A stretch of 64,000 nt of DNA. It comes from Rhynchonema sp. JSB1_4. Taxonomy: Eukaryota > Nematoda > Chromadorea > Monhysterida > Xyalidae. Both the position numbers and the translations under genes were made by a program. The notes beneath the pieces were generated by a model that did no database searches, was not told the DNA's origin, and saw only the letters and a program-made list of their open reading frames with translations. Positions 34,819-47,813 of this stretch are shown here, in pieces. The first letter of the stretch is position 1. Each line of letters opens with the position of its first letter. The stretch spans positions 185,825 to 249,824 of the forward strand of contig JASAMV010007721.1 of the NCBI GenBank assembly GCA_030248065.1, written 5' to 3'.

Positions 34819-37800
34819 CTAAAATAACCCATGTTTTTTCTTCGCTTCCAATTGTTTCCATTTTGGCATTGCCTTGTACGCTTCACGACTCATCCCAAAC
34901 ACAGCCGCAAAATCAGAATCCGACAGATGGTTTTCCTAAAAAAATAAACTAAAATATAAGAAAAAAGTTAAAAAAATATTAAAATATTTAAATATCAAAC
35001 CTTATTGACGGCATCGACTCCCTGTGGCAGTTCAGCGGGTGGTTTTTTCAGCGTCTCAACAGAGTACGTTTGGGAGTATTTGGCTAGAGCTTCGTCCACA
35101 GGTTGGGGAGCCGCGGCTCGGGGCGAAGGGGCTGTGGGGGATTTGGGGGTATGATTATTGGCCATTCGGGGTGACTGGGGCGACGGCTGATGCGCGAAAT
35201 TCTCTCGTTCGAGCGCTTCTTTTAGATTGTAGTTGCTCGCCTGTCATGAAAATAAAAAGGATTAGCCATGTATTCTAGTGCGCCTGACATTACGACCGAA
35301 AACGCATAATGTCAGACGCGTTAGAAACATCTGTGATTGTTCTTCTCTGCAACCGGGCCGATTTTCGGCATAATCTTTCTCAAATGCCGATGTAAACTGA
35401 CGCGGTTACAATTGCGTAAACATAGTGACCTTAGCGCCCGTCTGGTACCATTTTCAGAGACAGGCGGTGCACCAAGACATCGTCAGTACATCGAATATGT
35501 ACACGAATGTCACATGTCCCAAAACATGGCTCAAAAGGCCACAAACCTGCCAAAGGTGCGCGTCCCAGAATCCAAAATGTCCCGTGAACGACGCGGGTTC
35601 GTGTCCTTGTTGCACTACCAGAATCAGAGTGTCATCATCGCGTTGCCGGGCTGGATCGCGGGCCACATAATCCTGCACATAAAGGATGCATGTACGCTAG
35701 GGCCTTTTTATCAAACTTGGTGATCGGATCGGATTATTAGATGTGCTTTGGTCACGGCATTTTTGAATTACGGTATACAAGAGGATAACTGGCTTGGTGG
35801 TGTCACAACTACATATGTACCAGCGAAAAGTTGTTCATTTTAATTCTGATCCGATGCTGTGTGCACCGCTGTGTGGTTGCTCCCAGATCAGGCACCCTAG
35901 TCTCATGTCTAGTATACATATGTACCTCTATACCCGTCACTCTTATCAAAATGGGCAAACAAATTGCACTGGATCACTAACCTTAGCCATTTTCATGACC
36001 CCTTGCTTCTCGGCCTCATTCGCACCACGACCGATCCAAATGTAGACCTCGCTGGTTGTGTCCAACAACATCACGTCTTCTTCAACTAGATCCTGAATAC
36101 GATTATTGTTGTTTTTTAGCATCTTGATTATAATTGTTTTATTTTATTCAATATTTTCAGCAAACGAAACAAACCTCTTGCACGAAATCGGCAATTTCTT
36201 CCACCTTCAGCACCCCGGTAGCGTTCGAACATTGGAACAGTCGGGAAGGACGGTCGGCAATCTGAATTTATAAAAATGCGATTCAAGTTTGAAAAACGTA
36301 TCTCCAACGTTTGCCCACAGTTTTTCCTTTCTTGTCTTTTGCGTTTGCCCCAGCAGAACTGACCTGCAATACAGGGTCGCAAGCATAGTCAGTCTTGCCC
36401 CCGAGTGCCTGCCAAAATTCGTCTGGTTCGTCGCCCTCGCGGAACGCTTGTGGAGAACTTCTGCAAATTGAGAAAACTGCACGCCGATGTTTCATTCTGG
36501 TTCTATGAACAGCGCAAGTATATTAGTTTCCTATTAGTACCTGTTCAGGAAATTAGCAACGAATTCCTGTGCCATTTGCGCTTCGTCGTCCTGCGCACCC
36601 TTTCCCACCCAGACGAAAACGTCCGCTGGTGTTTCAAGTACAAATACGTCGTTGGTGTTCAAAGCTGACGCGCGCTCGGGCACCTGTGTGAGAGGGAACT
36701 AAAAATTTGCACAATATAAATGTCTCCATGATTGGCCGAATTCCCATAGCCGGAAGTCGCTAGTCGAGAAGCAGCTCGAGTAATATGTTTTTGGAGTCAC
36801 TGGTGCATTCGTACTGACGATGCCTGGTGCACCATCGACCTCTTCAAACGGTCAACCAAGCACACATGCATAACTCACACCGCTTGTTTGCTGCAAGAAA
36901 CCCAGGTCTCCGGCAGCTCGAACCAATTCCAATTCATAACAGTACACGGACCTGTGCAATTTTGTGATTGCGCACTTGAAACAGCCGCGTGCCATCGGTG
37001 TCATACGAATGGCGTTCATTGGTGTTCTGGAACCCACTGGCGTGTCCGCCCATCAGGATCACGATGTGACCACCGAAGATGCGCACAAAATGACGCGGTT
37101 CTTTGTTCTGTGTGACGCGAATCTGAAATAGACAACCGCGGTGGACTATAGCTCTTGCGGTTTCGACCATCTGGCGATCAGAACTGGAAACTACATTTGT
37201 ATACATATATGTACATACGTACTCAAAAGCAGGTAAAGGTTCCTGCTGTTTTAGCACATAGATCAGTCATGAATACTGTTCATTTTATCAATAAATTCCA
37301 GATTCCAGAATCTGGCACTGAAGCTAGAGTTTTGATGAAGCAGACGGAAATCCTACCCAAATGAAACGTCCAACAACTAGTGATGTTTCACAACCCTGTC
37401 AGTATACCTGCATCGCACTGCCACCAAATGTTTTGTGATCGATTTGCGCAGCGAGCATGGCAGATGCTGCCTTCTCATCCAGTGATGATTGGTTGCCCTG
37501 AATTTGCAAGGAAAGTCGAAGGGTAATCTGCACATCAACCTTGTGTTCGGTGTCATGTTGGTCATAATTTCCTTAGGGTTCGAAACGTTCTGTATTTTGA
37601 ATATTTCGAGATTTACCCATGTGCATATTGTGCTCAGTCAGCAACAAGGGAAGCTAGTGTTATCACTGTCAGGACCAATCGCCAAGTTTGATACGGGCCC
37701 GCTATAATCAAGACGAACCATATTCCCAATTTGAGATTCCCAAATCACCACCGTCGTCAACATACAGTACGGCCCAACACGCAACCAACCTGCCAGAAAT

Positions 37801-40800
37801 ACACGATCGCTTCGTGCCGTCCGCTGGCCGACTTGTATTTGTAGAGCACCACGTAGCTGTCACCGGCGTAGAACGTGCCTTCACGGTCCACTGGTTTCAG
37901 GTCGAAGTTTTCGATGCGCAGGACCTAAAATATGTGTTTCACGATTGGTAAGATCAAGTTACTGTATGCTTGTGTTTGGATCCATTTGTTTGGGTGGGTG
38001 TTTTATACAAGACACAATTATGATGCTCTTTCCCGATGGTGTCATCGCCGGATCATCAAGAAAAATGAAATATCTCGCTCGTTTTGCATCATGCTTATTG
38101 TTTAAAAATTTCATCATGCGCCTTGGGAACACGGCCCAAACAAATGAAATTCGTTGGTACCGTTTTGTCTCCCTTTCCATTATCAGGCATGTAATCGGTG
38201 GCTTTGACAATCTTCTGTTCGTGCATTGCATTGATGTCGATGCGATGGTCGGACTGATTGATTCGTGCGACTGACATGTTGAAATAGTGAATTTGTCATT
38301 TGACCGTCACACTGACGATGTCCTGGTGCATCGCCCGTCTGTGAAAGTGCCTAGATCGAAGCGGGCAACGGTACTGAGCACATTGCGGTTGAATTCAGAA
38401 TTTAGTAGTCCAGCATGGGACCACAATAAATACAATAAAAGTGGGGTTTGCCCATCATTTGACTTGCTGTTTTTACAGACGGACGACTTTCGCGACCACG
38501 ACATTTTGCTGATGATACACACACACAAAACTGAAACATCACAAACTCCACGAACTTCGGGATCTGGCCAGTTTGGCTTGGCCGATTTGGATTTCGTCTG
38601 ATGGCCAGTTCAGTGCGGCCTAAATTCGAAATTACAAGTTGCTTTGCTGTTTTGCAAAAAATTTTTTTAATAAAACCGCACTGCAACAGAACCTTGAAAA
38701 TGGCGGGTTCAGCACCGTCAATTACGCGTACAATCGGCGTCCAAGCTGGCAAACGATTTTGGGTCAGGAATTGCTGAAATAAAATAATCATATTTTAAAC
38801 AACATTTCCAACTTTTGATGCATATGTTTCGCTAATATCACTGAAAATTTAACCAGCCTTCGAAATTTCCCATACGGATTTGCGTTCCTCTTTGGTGCAG
38901 TGTTTACCGACCCAGGCGTAAATGCCGCTCGTTCCGAGATCAAGAATGAAACAGTCCTGAAGTTTTAGTGTTCAATATTACTTAAAATTTGAATATTTAC
39001 TACCAGAAAACATAAAGCAACAAACCGTGTGGTCCAGGCAGTCCTTTCTAAGTGGACTCTGCTTAACTTGAGTGCATTCGATGGCACCACTCGCATCGGA
39101 CACTCTGAAATCAGATACAAATTTATTTAATTTTGAGACAAAAAACGCATTATGTTTACAAAGATAAGCATTGGGGGCGTATGCATTATTAGGCATGCTA
39201 CAGTATGTATGTGTGCAAGTAGGGTGAGTGGTTTGTTGGTTATACCTAAAAATCAGTATTTTTCAAGAAAGCATCAAAGCGCAATTCTTGCGGAAAAAAT
39301 GAATAGATCATAAAAAACTGAGATTTAATATGCTTTAAAAACACAGGTATAAAACAAAATGAAGCACACAGGTGTTTGACAACAACATCCAAGCAAACCC
39401 ATGGTTTTCAGCGCCCGCTTACATTCTGAAAAAATCAAAGTACAAATCAGACAGTGTTTATGCGAACAGAAATAGGGTTTGTTCGAAAATGGGACAAATG
39501 ACGCAAACAGTAACGAGTTTAGCCAGATTCGTCTTGTTTTGATTAGATTTTGAGAAATTGCCGAGAATAATGAAAATAAAAAACCTGAATAATTTTCGTT
39601 CCTTTGCCGCATTTCGTTCAGCCGCCAGGTCATCCTCTTTTGACGATTCTGTCACGTGACATCCGGGTGTAGCACCTAGTCCACCATAGAACTCAGCGTC
39701 GCTCGACCATTCGCTGTCTAAATTTAAAAAAAATGGGTTTAATTTTTCGATTACTTCTTTCATAAAAAATATTTTCTCACCAATCAGTCGGATGCTGGCT
39801 TTGCCACCGCGCTCCATGTCGCGCAGCTCACGAGCGTACTCGGCTGCCTGATGTTTCAAGGGATTTGAGTATTTGCAAAGAAATGGGCTGCATTCACAAA
39901 TAAAGTTATTACCTATGCGAATGTGAACCACTATAAATTCCCAGATAAACGGCCTAGCACCTTGTTAGTGGCAACTTATGGGCCATGTCGAGCATAGTGT
40001 AACAGCTTGGTTATTCGCAGTTTGTAAACATACATATTTCAACAACACCAGAAAACCTAAATATAGTCCATCCACCCGCTCAATGTCACTTTGTGATGCT
40101 ACTGGCCAACTTGTTCCCTTCCTCCACGTTCTAATGAAAGAGAAATTGAGTTTGCGAAAAAAATTATTTTTGCTCCTAAATTGTGGTTTTTATGAAATCG
40201 ACGTGTTTTATCGATTTTAATTTAATTAAATTTTAAATTTGATCGAATTCAATCTTTTTTGACACATTTTGTTGTTTTTTTTAGTTTTTTTGCAAAATCG
40301 GTCACACTCAATTTCTCTTTCATTAGAACGTGGAGGAAGGGAACAAACCAGCCAGCAGCAACACAAAGTGCCATGAGCTGGTGGACGGACTATACACATG
40401 TACACGGTCAATGCAAAAAAGTCGCAAGTGACCAGGGCAAAAACCGAAGCGATTAGTGGGGTTCTTCACTCATAATTTACAGTAAACACCCCAATTGACC
40501 TTGTTGCGTTCAGTACGACTGCTGTGCGGTCCGGTCCAGACAAGGATGGAGCGTCCCTGATCAAGCACAAACACGTCGCCCTGATTCAGGCTCGACACAG
40601 ACAGGGGTACTTCGGTGATGCGACATTGACGTTTGCCCTTGACGTGGTACAATCTGCCAAATGTGTATGAGTTGGATATGGATGGGAATTGTGCTGCAAG
40701 CTGATTACCCCAAACCAGGTCATCGTCAGTGCGAATGCACCATACAGCCCCGTGAGCTCAAAAGTTTGTGTATCTATACCACCATTATCTTGACCTGTGT

Positions 40801-41777
40801 CCTGTATGACGCTGTCCTCACACCATCAGTGTGAGCTGAACCATACACGTATTTTTGACTGCCTATTACGTCCTATGTTGACAGACAGGCAGTGCACCAG
40901 GTCGTCGTCAGTGCAAGTGCACCAGCTGGCTTTTCTAATAAGAGATATAGCAGCTGCAAGAATACGACCCGTTTGATTTCCACGATTTTGAATCCAACCT
41001 TGTCTCGAATTTGTCCCTATCGACGTGTTTGAGTGCGGTCGCCACGCCGCCAGCCAGATACCGTACTCCGTTGGGAAACAGCGATAGGAATTGTTTGGAC
41101 TCATGACCCTGACAATGCAAAATACGATTTTTTAAATTAGCATTTTAAATCTTTCCTAGGTTGTGTAACTCTTACCTGCACCTCCCTGTACTGAACGGGT
41201 GTGCCGCCCAATTGATCATCCAGTTCAACCGCTTTGATCGCTGCAGCTGTTTGTTCGTCCTGGACAGGTGTTCATTTGAATTAATTTCGCATTTAAAAAT
41301 TCAAAAATTGGAAACGATTATTTCAAACCTGTGACGACTCGGTGCCCAACCAAAAGTGCACGTTCCATGAAAACGGCTTCGGAGAGCCGAAACTCTGTAA
41401 GGTTTTGGGTTTTGACTCAAACTTTTCTGAATTAAAATACACAAAGTAGGACATGTATACAAGATATTGATTTTTACACAGCTTCCTTCAGTTTAAACGA
41501 TAGACAAACCGCCAAGATCAGGTAAGCATCGCCGGTGTAGAAAGAACCGATTCGTTGTTGTTGTTTGACCAGTTTCAGTTTCTGAAAGTTAACTCCTTTG
41601 AAAAGCATATGAATTTAATTTTACTATAGCACCAATGTTTACGTGGCATACTTTTGGAAAAATAGAAAATGGGTGCTATTTTGCAATACACCAAAAAAAT
41701 CATGTAAAATCGGTCACCTCAACGCGCCATATCTCCACACCTTCCTTGCGCCCCGCATCGGCTAATGCTGGGTCCAT
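34819..41777 (-). CDS. VIL1: Villin (six gelsolin repeats plus headpiece), complete
   Basis: Actin-bundling, capping and severing protein. Exons: 41718-41777, 41510-41581, 41329-41394, 41176-41259, 40999-41108, 40500-40653, 39781-39847, 39585-39717, 39026-39104, 38858-38956, 38693-38773, 38481-38508 (tentative 28-base microexon), 38161-38270, 37790-37924, 37408-37497, 36952-37122, 36541-36683, 36364-36460, 36175-36261, 35982-36092, 35547-35672, 35001-35240, 34819-34935. Lengths sum to 2460, that is 819 residues and a stop; human villin has 827. Start [20 protein letters not shown] is villin-like. Repeats are marked by [47 protein letters not shown] and EDVMLLDTT. The end is the headpiece [20 protein letters not shown] to KKKHGLF, whose basic actin-binding tail is intact. 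The 38858 donor appears to be GC. An intron holds a MITE (40064-40392). Confidence 0.95.
35430..35495 (+). repeat. Core-family repeat in a villin intron
   Basis: GCCCGTCTGGTACCATTTTC, then GACAGGCGGTGCACCAAGAC and ATCGTCAGTAC. It lies between exons 35547-35672 and 35001-35240. Confidence 0.7.
36795..36860 (-). repeat. Core-family repeat in a villin intron
   Basis: GTCACTGGTGCATTCGTACT, then GACGATGCCTGGTGCACC on the plus strand, and a CAAACGGTCAACC tail matching the GTTGCCCGTTTC part. It lies between exons 36952-37122 and 36541-36683. Confidence 0.7.
38303..38370 (-). repeat. Core-family repeat in a villin intron
   Basis: CACACTGACGATGTCCTGGT, then GCATCGCCCGTCTGTGAAAG and GATCGAAGCGGGCAAC, near full length in minus orientation, 33 bases beyond exon 38161-38270. 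Confidence 0.75.
40064..40392. mobile_element. 329-bp MITE in a villin intron (same family as 32967)
   Basis: Ends TAGTCCATCCACCCGCTCAA and the complement of TAGTCCGTCCACCAGCTCAT, TA at 40062-40063 and 40393-40394. Long AT-rich stem. The two family copies are roughly 85-90% alike by eye when one is reversed. Confidence 0.9.
40708..40745 (+). repeat. Core-family repeat in a villin intron (short copy)
   Basis: ACCAGGTCATCGTCAGTGCG followed by AATGCACCATAC. It shares an intron with the copy at 40856-40930. Confidence 0.65.
40856..40930 (+). repeat. Core-family repeat in a villin intron (long copy)
   Basis: CTGCCTATTACGTCCTATG, then ACAGACAGGCAGTGCACC and AGGTCGTCGTCAGTGC. Confidence 0.7.
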
Positions 41778-44126
41778 ATTTGATTTTGGAAGTTGGCTGG
41801 GTCAGGATGTATTTAAATAAAAGTCTGTAGATTTTTTGCAAAACTGATTTTCTTGGAACTTATTCTTGTTGGGGGAAGCAAACCCCCTCCACATTTCGAT
41901 ATGACGCCAAACAAAATTTACAACATTTTTTCGTCAATAGGGGGTAAACCGCAAAGTTATGTTTGCTCGCTGGCCATGAAAAATCGCGCGCGTATAATTT
42001 TTTTCAGAATACACTTTTAGGTCAACAAAAGATTCTTGAATGAAAAAAATTGGTACTTGTGTACACGCACATACATATACATACGTACCACACATGTGCA
42101 ACAATAACAATGGTACCTGTACCTGCAGTATTAGAGAAAAGTACACGAGTTTTGTTGCAAAATCATAAAACTGCAGAAACCCGACATTAAAAAGCTTCGG
42201 GATGAGCTACACAGCAACATGAAGCTACATGAGATTACCGTAGTTTTCCACTTCAAGCACCATTGCTGTAAATGGTATAAACATCAGAAAATCAGCCTTT
42301 TTCAATAAAGTTTCCTCAAATGATACAACCCGACAAAGTGGTCTACGTGCACGTGGAACGTTGTGGGGACTACAAACGGAAAGCTCCAGTATCTACCAGT
42401 TTGCCAAAACATCCAGAAAACGGCATGATCCAATGCTGGCTTTATGCAACAGGAACATGCATACCTAAGCTGTTGTGCAGAGTAGGCATATCGTTGCATT
42501 TTGCATGCCTGGTGTTTATGCTGAGCCGATTCGAAAACAAAATAGCACATGCCCAATACCAGGTACGCACACTGACGGTCAAAATGACAACCCATGAAGC
42601 TCAGGGCCAAGTATGGCAACTCTTCAGATGTCCGACCCGACTACTGTACACATGAAAATAGGTTCCGCTGCAATCCGTCGTGAAATCTGGACAACTCGCG
42701 CAAGCATGTTCGCCCCAAAATTTCGCCACACTTGCTGTAGCGCACAAAACTACATGTTTGACAAAATAATACTGAAGTGCATTTGAATCGAAATGATTCA
42801 GAACGTTTTTGGGCATGTTAGTATGTATGTTCAAAATAGTGTGGGTTGAAAAAGAAGACGATAGAAAATACTACACAACCAGCTGAATCAGGTTCGCAAA
42901 CACAAATAAGGATGAGCACACACGTTTGTAGTACAAGTTGTTGTTGAATGCATCAGACGAAAGATATGCAATTTATTTTTGTGCTCTGCAAAATGTAAGT
43001 GCCGCGGACCATTATTACTGTTGTATCGGGGTCACCTAACACTACAGAAAAGATGAGTACGAGACGGAAAAGGCGTGAAAAAAGCAGATTGGATGATTTA
43101 GTGTCATGGAACATTACAAACGCTGGGATCAAATGACGCGAAATCAATACCATTACCCAATTCATTTGGAACGCCTCTGACCCCGAGATCATCTTGAAGC
43201 TCAAATCATGCCTTGAAATTCAAACTTGGTGATGGTGTCTTGACCCGGAAATAATTCTGATCGCCCGCTGATAGGAGCATTATAAATTTCCCGTCCAAAA
43301 TTGCAGCACAACTCGGATGAGCCAAGTCAGGTCCATGTTTCAGCTGACAAAGCAGCTGTGTGAGCACGCAGTCTGTGATAAAATTCTCACCAAAACAGTC
43401 CCATCGAAAATGATGCTTGTGTGCAAACACAAAACAAACACAGAAAAATAGTCTATGATGACTAGACACTATATTGGAGCAATCCATTTTCTTATGTCAA
43501 CAAGCCAGCCACATGCGTGTGCGGGTGTGAGCAGTTGGGGGCTCGGGCTCGGTACGTCACATTGATGTTATGCTTGCGCAACCAAGCAAACTGAACTGAT
43601 ACGCTATCATGTCATCATGATGATACTATCGAAATGTTGTAGCCTGTCAAGTAAAAGTATCTGGTGTCTTGTGTAGGTGCACTCTCTGCATACCTGTACA
43701 TACCTATGGGCACATGATGATGAGCATCTGGTGAGCAACTGTTGAAGAAAAATAGCAACAATGCCGGGAAAAACATCGCCGTACTGACAAGAAAAACAAT
43801 CTTTTTCGGGAAGATATACGTTTTAAAACTGCACCCACCAAGTTCAAATCATTGTTTACTCCCAGGCCATCAGCATGATATTGCAGATGAATAATACAGA
43901 GCAAAACGTTACGAAACTTTATCCAGACTTTAGTAGAAAACTCTTGAACACAATAAATTATCAAGTCGGTTGTGCCGTCCCAAACCAGCTTATTTCCAGA
44001 ATCAGATTCCGGCATGCTGACCTATTGCATTTATGCAAGGCAGTATGTAGTTGTGGTTGCGAAATGCATGAGTCATTGGTCTTGTCTTGCGTGCCCTTCC
44101 TTGCATCGGTCTCCAAGCAGTAATTG
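41778..44126. other. Intergenic upstream of villin, no gene recognised
   Basis: Short ORFs on both strands (for example minus 43206-43487 and 43704-44015) have protein-like stretches but no splice-consistent model or domain. ATGTACATA-type microsatellite at about 42060-42090. The villin promoter should lie just above 41777; no TATA-like motif was noted. Confidence 0.35.
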
Positions 44127-44572
44127 GCATGTCAGAAAGCTTTGTCAGCAAGAATTTTCAGCACTTAACCTTCCAATACAATATAACAGCCAACAAGCAT
44201 AGGCGAAAAAGCTTGCTGACATTTGTCTTTGCTGACATGAGTAAAAAAATGAATGGAAGAGAAATTAATACACGCACATAGGTTGGCATATTTTTGCCTT
44301 TTTTTCGATTCCCCGATTTATTATTAGGCTTCTTTATTATTATTTTTAGGCTCTCCCAAATGTGTGGGGTACTTACTTTCAGGCTTACAAGCCGAATACT
44401 AGGCCTAAAATATAAGTAATCGGGGAAGTGCAGACAGAGAGAAAATCGTGTATTAATTTCTCTTCCACTCGTTTTTCACTCTTGTCAGCAAGCACATGTC
44501 AGCAAACCTTTCTAGACGTGTTATGGCAACACTCTTGCTGACAAGGTTTGCTAACAAAGTTTGCTGACATGC
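44127..44572. mobile_element. Foldback MITE with TGTCAGCAA repeats
   Basis: GCATGTCAGAAAGCTTTGTC at the left mirrors the right end (GACATGC). The word TGTCAGCAA or its complement occurs about seven times. Inner arms mirror around GAAGAGAAATTAATACACG (44257) and its complement (44448-44466). A possible AATT duplication flanks it, off by one base on the left. It lies just downstream of the GPCR gene and contains AATAAA on that gene's strand (about 44318). Confidence 0.75.
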
Positions 44573-44805
44573 AATTTATGGCGTCTCCGAGGCCACGGCA
44601 GGTATACATCGGTAGTACAACGTAGCCTCTTTGTGGTGACCTCATGGGGAACCCTCTTTGTGAAATTTTTGAACGATGCAGTACGTATATGTTCGTTCTC
44701 AATCTGCAGTTCACATAGCTTTCTGATGTTTTCAATTTCGTTGGTGACCGGAAATGACGGATCCCCCAATCTTGTCACTACAGCGAGGATGGACTGTAAT
44801 CCCAA

Positions 44806-47685
44806 TCACACATCCACTGGTGCAGGTGCATTTCCATTTTCGCCGACTGTCATCGCAAGCTGAGAGGGCACCGACTTGACCACAGTTGCCTTGGTCATGA
44901 AAATGAGTCGCATTTGTTGTTTTCTGGCCAGTTCCGCCTGAATTTCATCAACATCGACCCCTTTTTGAGCGACCGCCTTGGCCTGGTCGTCTCGAAACAT
45001 CTCCTCGAACCGTTGCACTGTCTCGGCCGACATGAAGTGAACGTTTGAGAAGATCTGAAATGAACATACAGTATGCCCATTTCTCAGGCGTTTTGTTCCA
45101 AGACAACCCCAGCACATGTGCAATCACAGAAAATTACATTACTATAGATGTATGTATCTATATGTGAAATTTTAAGATAGAGAACAGTCAAAAACAGGGG
45201 TCAAAACGGTTACCGAATTACTTTGAAAATGTGAAATGTGCTTTTTGACTTTGAATTTTTGAAAAAGTGAAGCAATGTGCTCTTTGATTGTCCGTTTTGA
45301 CCTGTTTTCACCGACCGGTCACCAAGTCAATATCAGTACGGTAGTGCATCAGATAACCAGCGTTCGGTGTTATATTTGAAACACTTTCGCCGACCGTTCG
45401 TTTCCTATCGAGTCTGGCGAGTGCCACAGCCGTCAAGTATGGCATGTCGTCCGATTCTGGTGGCGGGTCGTAGTAGAGTGTGAAACAGTGACACGCCGAT
45501 GCGATCATGTGACGTAGTTGGCGGCGGATCTGTATGACACCAGATGATGGTTGAAATCTGTACAATGTTTTTACTTTATTTGGGGGAGAATTTATTCAAA
45601 TGACATTTATTGTTTGATTTGCGAATCACAACAGGAACGACAAGTTGTTCTGGACACTCAGATATTCATAAAATACCACCGTAGCCACTGACCAAACCTG
45701 TGAATTGCAAGTGTAATAAATGCCCAGGCGAATCGTTCCGCAGAGCACAGTCAGCAACGATTGAGTGTCGCTCGCAAACGAATAGAACCTTGCATCAATT
45801 AATTGAATTCGTTCACAAAAATGTTAAAGAACAAGAAAACGAAAATCGAACTTTTGATGATTCTGCATCAGGCCATCCAAATCAATGAATTCCCAAGCAG
45901 TCAGAACAACATTGACCAAATGCATGCCCAAGTAGGACAGTACGACTGCGATCAGCATGCGAAATGCCGCTTTTTTGCCCGAACGTCGCTGGAACAAGTA
46001 ACTTTGACTCTTTTATCTTTTATGTGTATTTTCTTAATAATTTGAAATGTACCTGAAAAGACTTTGCCTTTTGCACCATCATGACCAGGCCGCGTATGAC
46101 GCCCTTTTTGGTGGCCTTCAGCGCGCGAAACAGGATCGAACAGTGAATGAAGAGAAGAAAGAAAAACGGCACCAGAACGTGACAGACGTTGCTAAATTTA
46201 ACATTATAGCTTATTGGGTTATTTTAGCAGAAGTAGGTATTGTGTTGCGTGTATTGGCCAACATGACATCGCCCAGCATTACCGTATCCAAAACATCCAA
46301 ATACTACGGTAGTGCTCGTTGTGCACGATTTCCGATTCGGTCATCTGGACGCCCGCCAGTCCGGGACAGTTTGGTTGCCAGATTATGTCAATCTCGAAGT
46401 AGATCGAGCCCTGGCAACGGGAATTCTGGTTTACACTTGGCAAACTTTGTTAAGAGTCACTGTGGGCTGTGGGGACCAACTGCCCGCTTTATCTATTCGC
46501 ATTTGCGGCATCGGGAATTCGCTCTTTTGTAACAGTGTATACGACTCAACCTTGGCGATCGGTCATACCGGTTTGCATCTACAGAATATATACATCTAAC
46601 CTTGAGCACGACTGCACCCACAATTGCGCACACAATAGCGGCGACGCGCCAGGACACTTTGTAGGTGTAGCGATGTTGCAGGAATTGTTCGATTGATGCA
46701 GCCATGATGATGAAACCGGTGCTGGTCACACTGCAACTTGTGCTGGATGCTGTACACTGCACATCGAACCCGATTATTGATGCCAACGTTCAATTGTAAT
46801 CCTATTCTATGGTTCCCATGGAGTTGGTCAAGTGGCATACACCGCACACAAAGGTCAAAGCCAATTCAAAAGTGTTGAGTGATCATCCGCAAGCCTGAAG
46901 GTTCATGCTATTCCTAACTTACAGTATCTAGAAAATCAGGGTGTGGCCCTTTCGGGCCCGGCTGGTTGGATTTACGTGCCCGAATTTCGGGCATGAACTT
47001 CTGAACAATACACCAAGACGAAACACATAGGTTAAGGCAAGCGTATACGGTGACACTATGGTCAACCTTGTTTGCGCTAGCGGGAACACGATCGGAATGT
47101 AGACGTGCCAGAGGTTATACAACCAAACGATCTCGTACTTTTCGGCAAGAAAGCCGACCGGCAGCGCGAGAATGTAGAATATCTGAAACATCATACTATA
47201 CGAGGAAAGTTTGTTTGAGTACTGTGTCGTTTGCTGAACAAGTGAGGAGTGATCGCCATTCACTGAGGCAACGTGTACATCTCAAGACTTGGTGTATGCT
47301 TGTGACCATTTAACTCTCAATGTTATAGTACTTTTTACGATCTGCGAGAACAACATTTTCTCTGCCAGAAATCAGACCGCCCTTATCGAAACAATGCATA
47401 TAAAGCTGCATGGGCTTCGATCACCAAGTTTGACGTTGATCAGAGTACACAGAGTATACGAACCTCAACAAACAGATCCAACACAGCGAGGGCGGCCAGA
47501 TACAGTAGACTGCTGTAGCGCACGTTCATTTTGACGATGAACAAATAGCAAAGCATTAGATTGCAGACAATGCCAATTAGTGAAATACTGCTGCCAAGAA
47601 CAGCAACCAGATAGAAACGTTCGGTTAGATAGTCGACTGGCCGATGCCAGCACTCCTCCTCACCGGCTAGATTTGATTCGGACAT
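44806..47685 (-). CDS. FMRFamide-receptor-like class A GPCR
   Basis: Seven-helix neuropeptide-type receptor. Exons: 47464-47685 (Met start, TM1, TM2), 47067-47182 (TM3 start), 46601-46730 (TM3 end, TM4), 46283-46410 (second outer loop with QPNCPG, then YRSIWMFWIR), 46053-46191 (TM5), 45833-45988 (TM6), 45630-45697 (TM7), 45323-45557 (helix 8 RRQLRHM and tail), 44806-45054 (tail, ends PAPVDV stop). All phases agree; total 480 residues. FWIRN at TM5 and the NNLSFLLF TM7 resemble FMRFamide/FRPR receptors. The Arg of the E/DRY motif is replaced: SIEQFL. The last exon is less certain: an alternative donor at 45358 would put it in another frame and end the protein after 35 codons. Confidence 0.8.
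45283..45360 (+). repeat. Core-family repeat overlapping the end of a GPCR exon
   Basis: GATTGTCCGTTTTGACCTG, then CACCGACCGGTCACCAAGTC, a diverged copy. The GPCR tail exon reads into it, and both candidate splice donors (45357 and 45322) lie within or at the edge of the repeat. Confidence 0.65.
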
Positions 47686-47813
47686 GATTCGACTGTGTTA
47701 TTGGATGCTTCTGTAATGCGCTGTTTTCGAAACATCAGCCAACATCGTGACATGCGCGCAAATGATGACCTTAGGCTCACCCACGCAGCGCTGAGTTTCA
47801 TACACAGTATTAA

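Noticed and set aside
36952..37257. Longer ORFs spanning villin exons and introns
   Set aside because: They are read-throughs of real exons; homology and phase place the true borders inside them.
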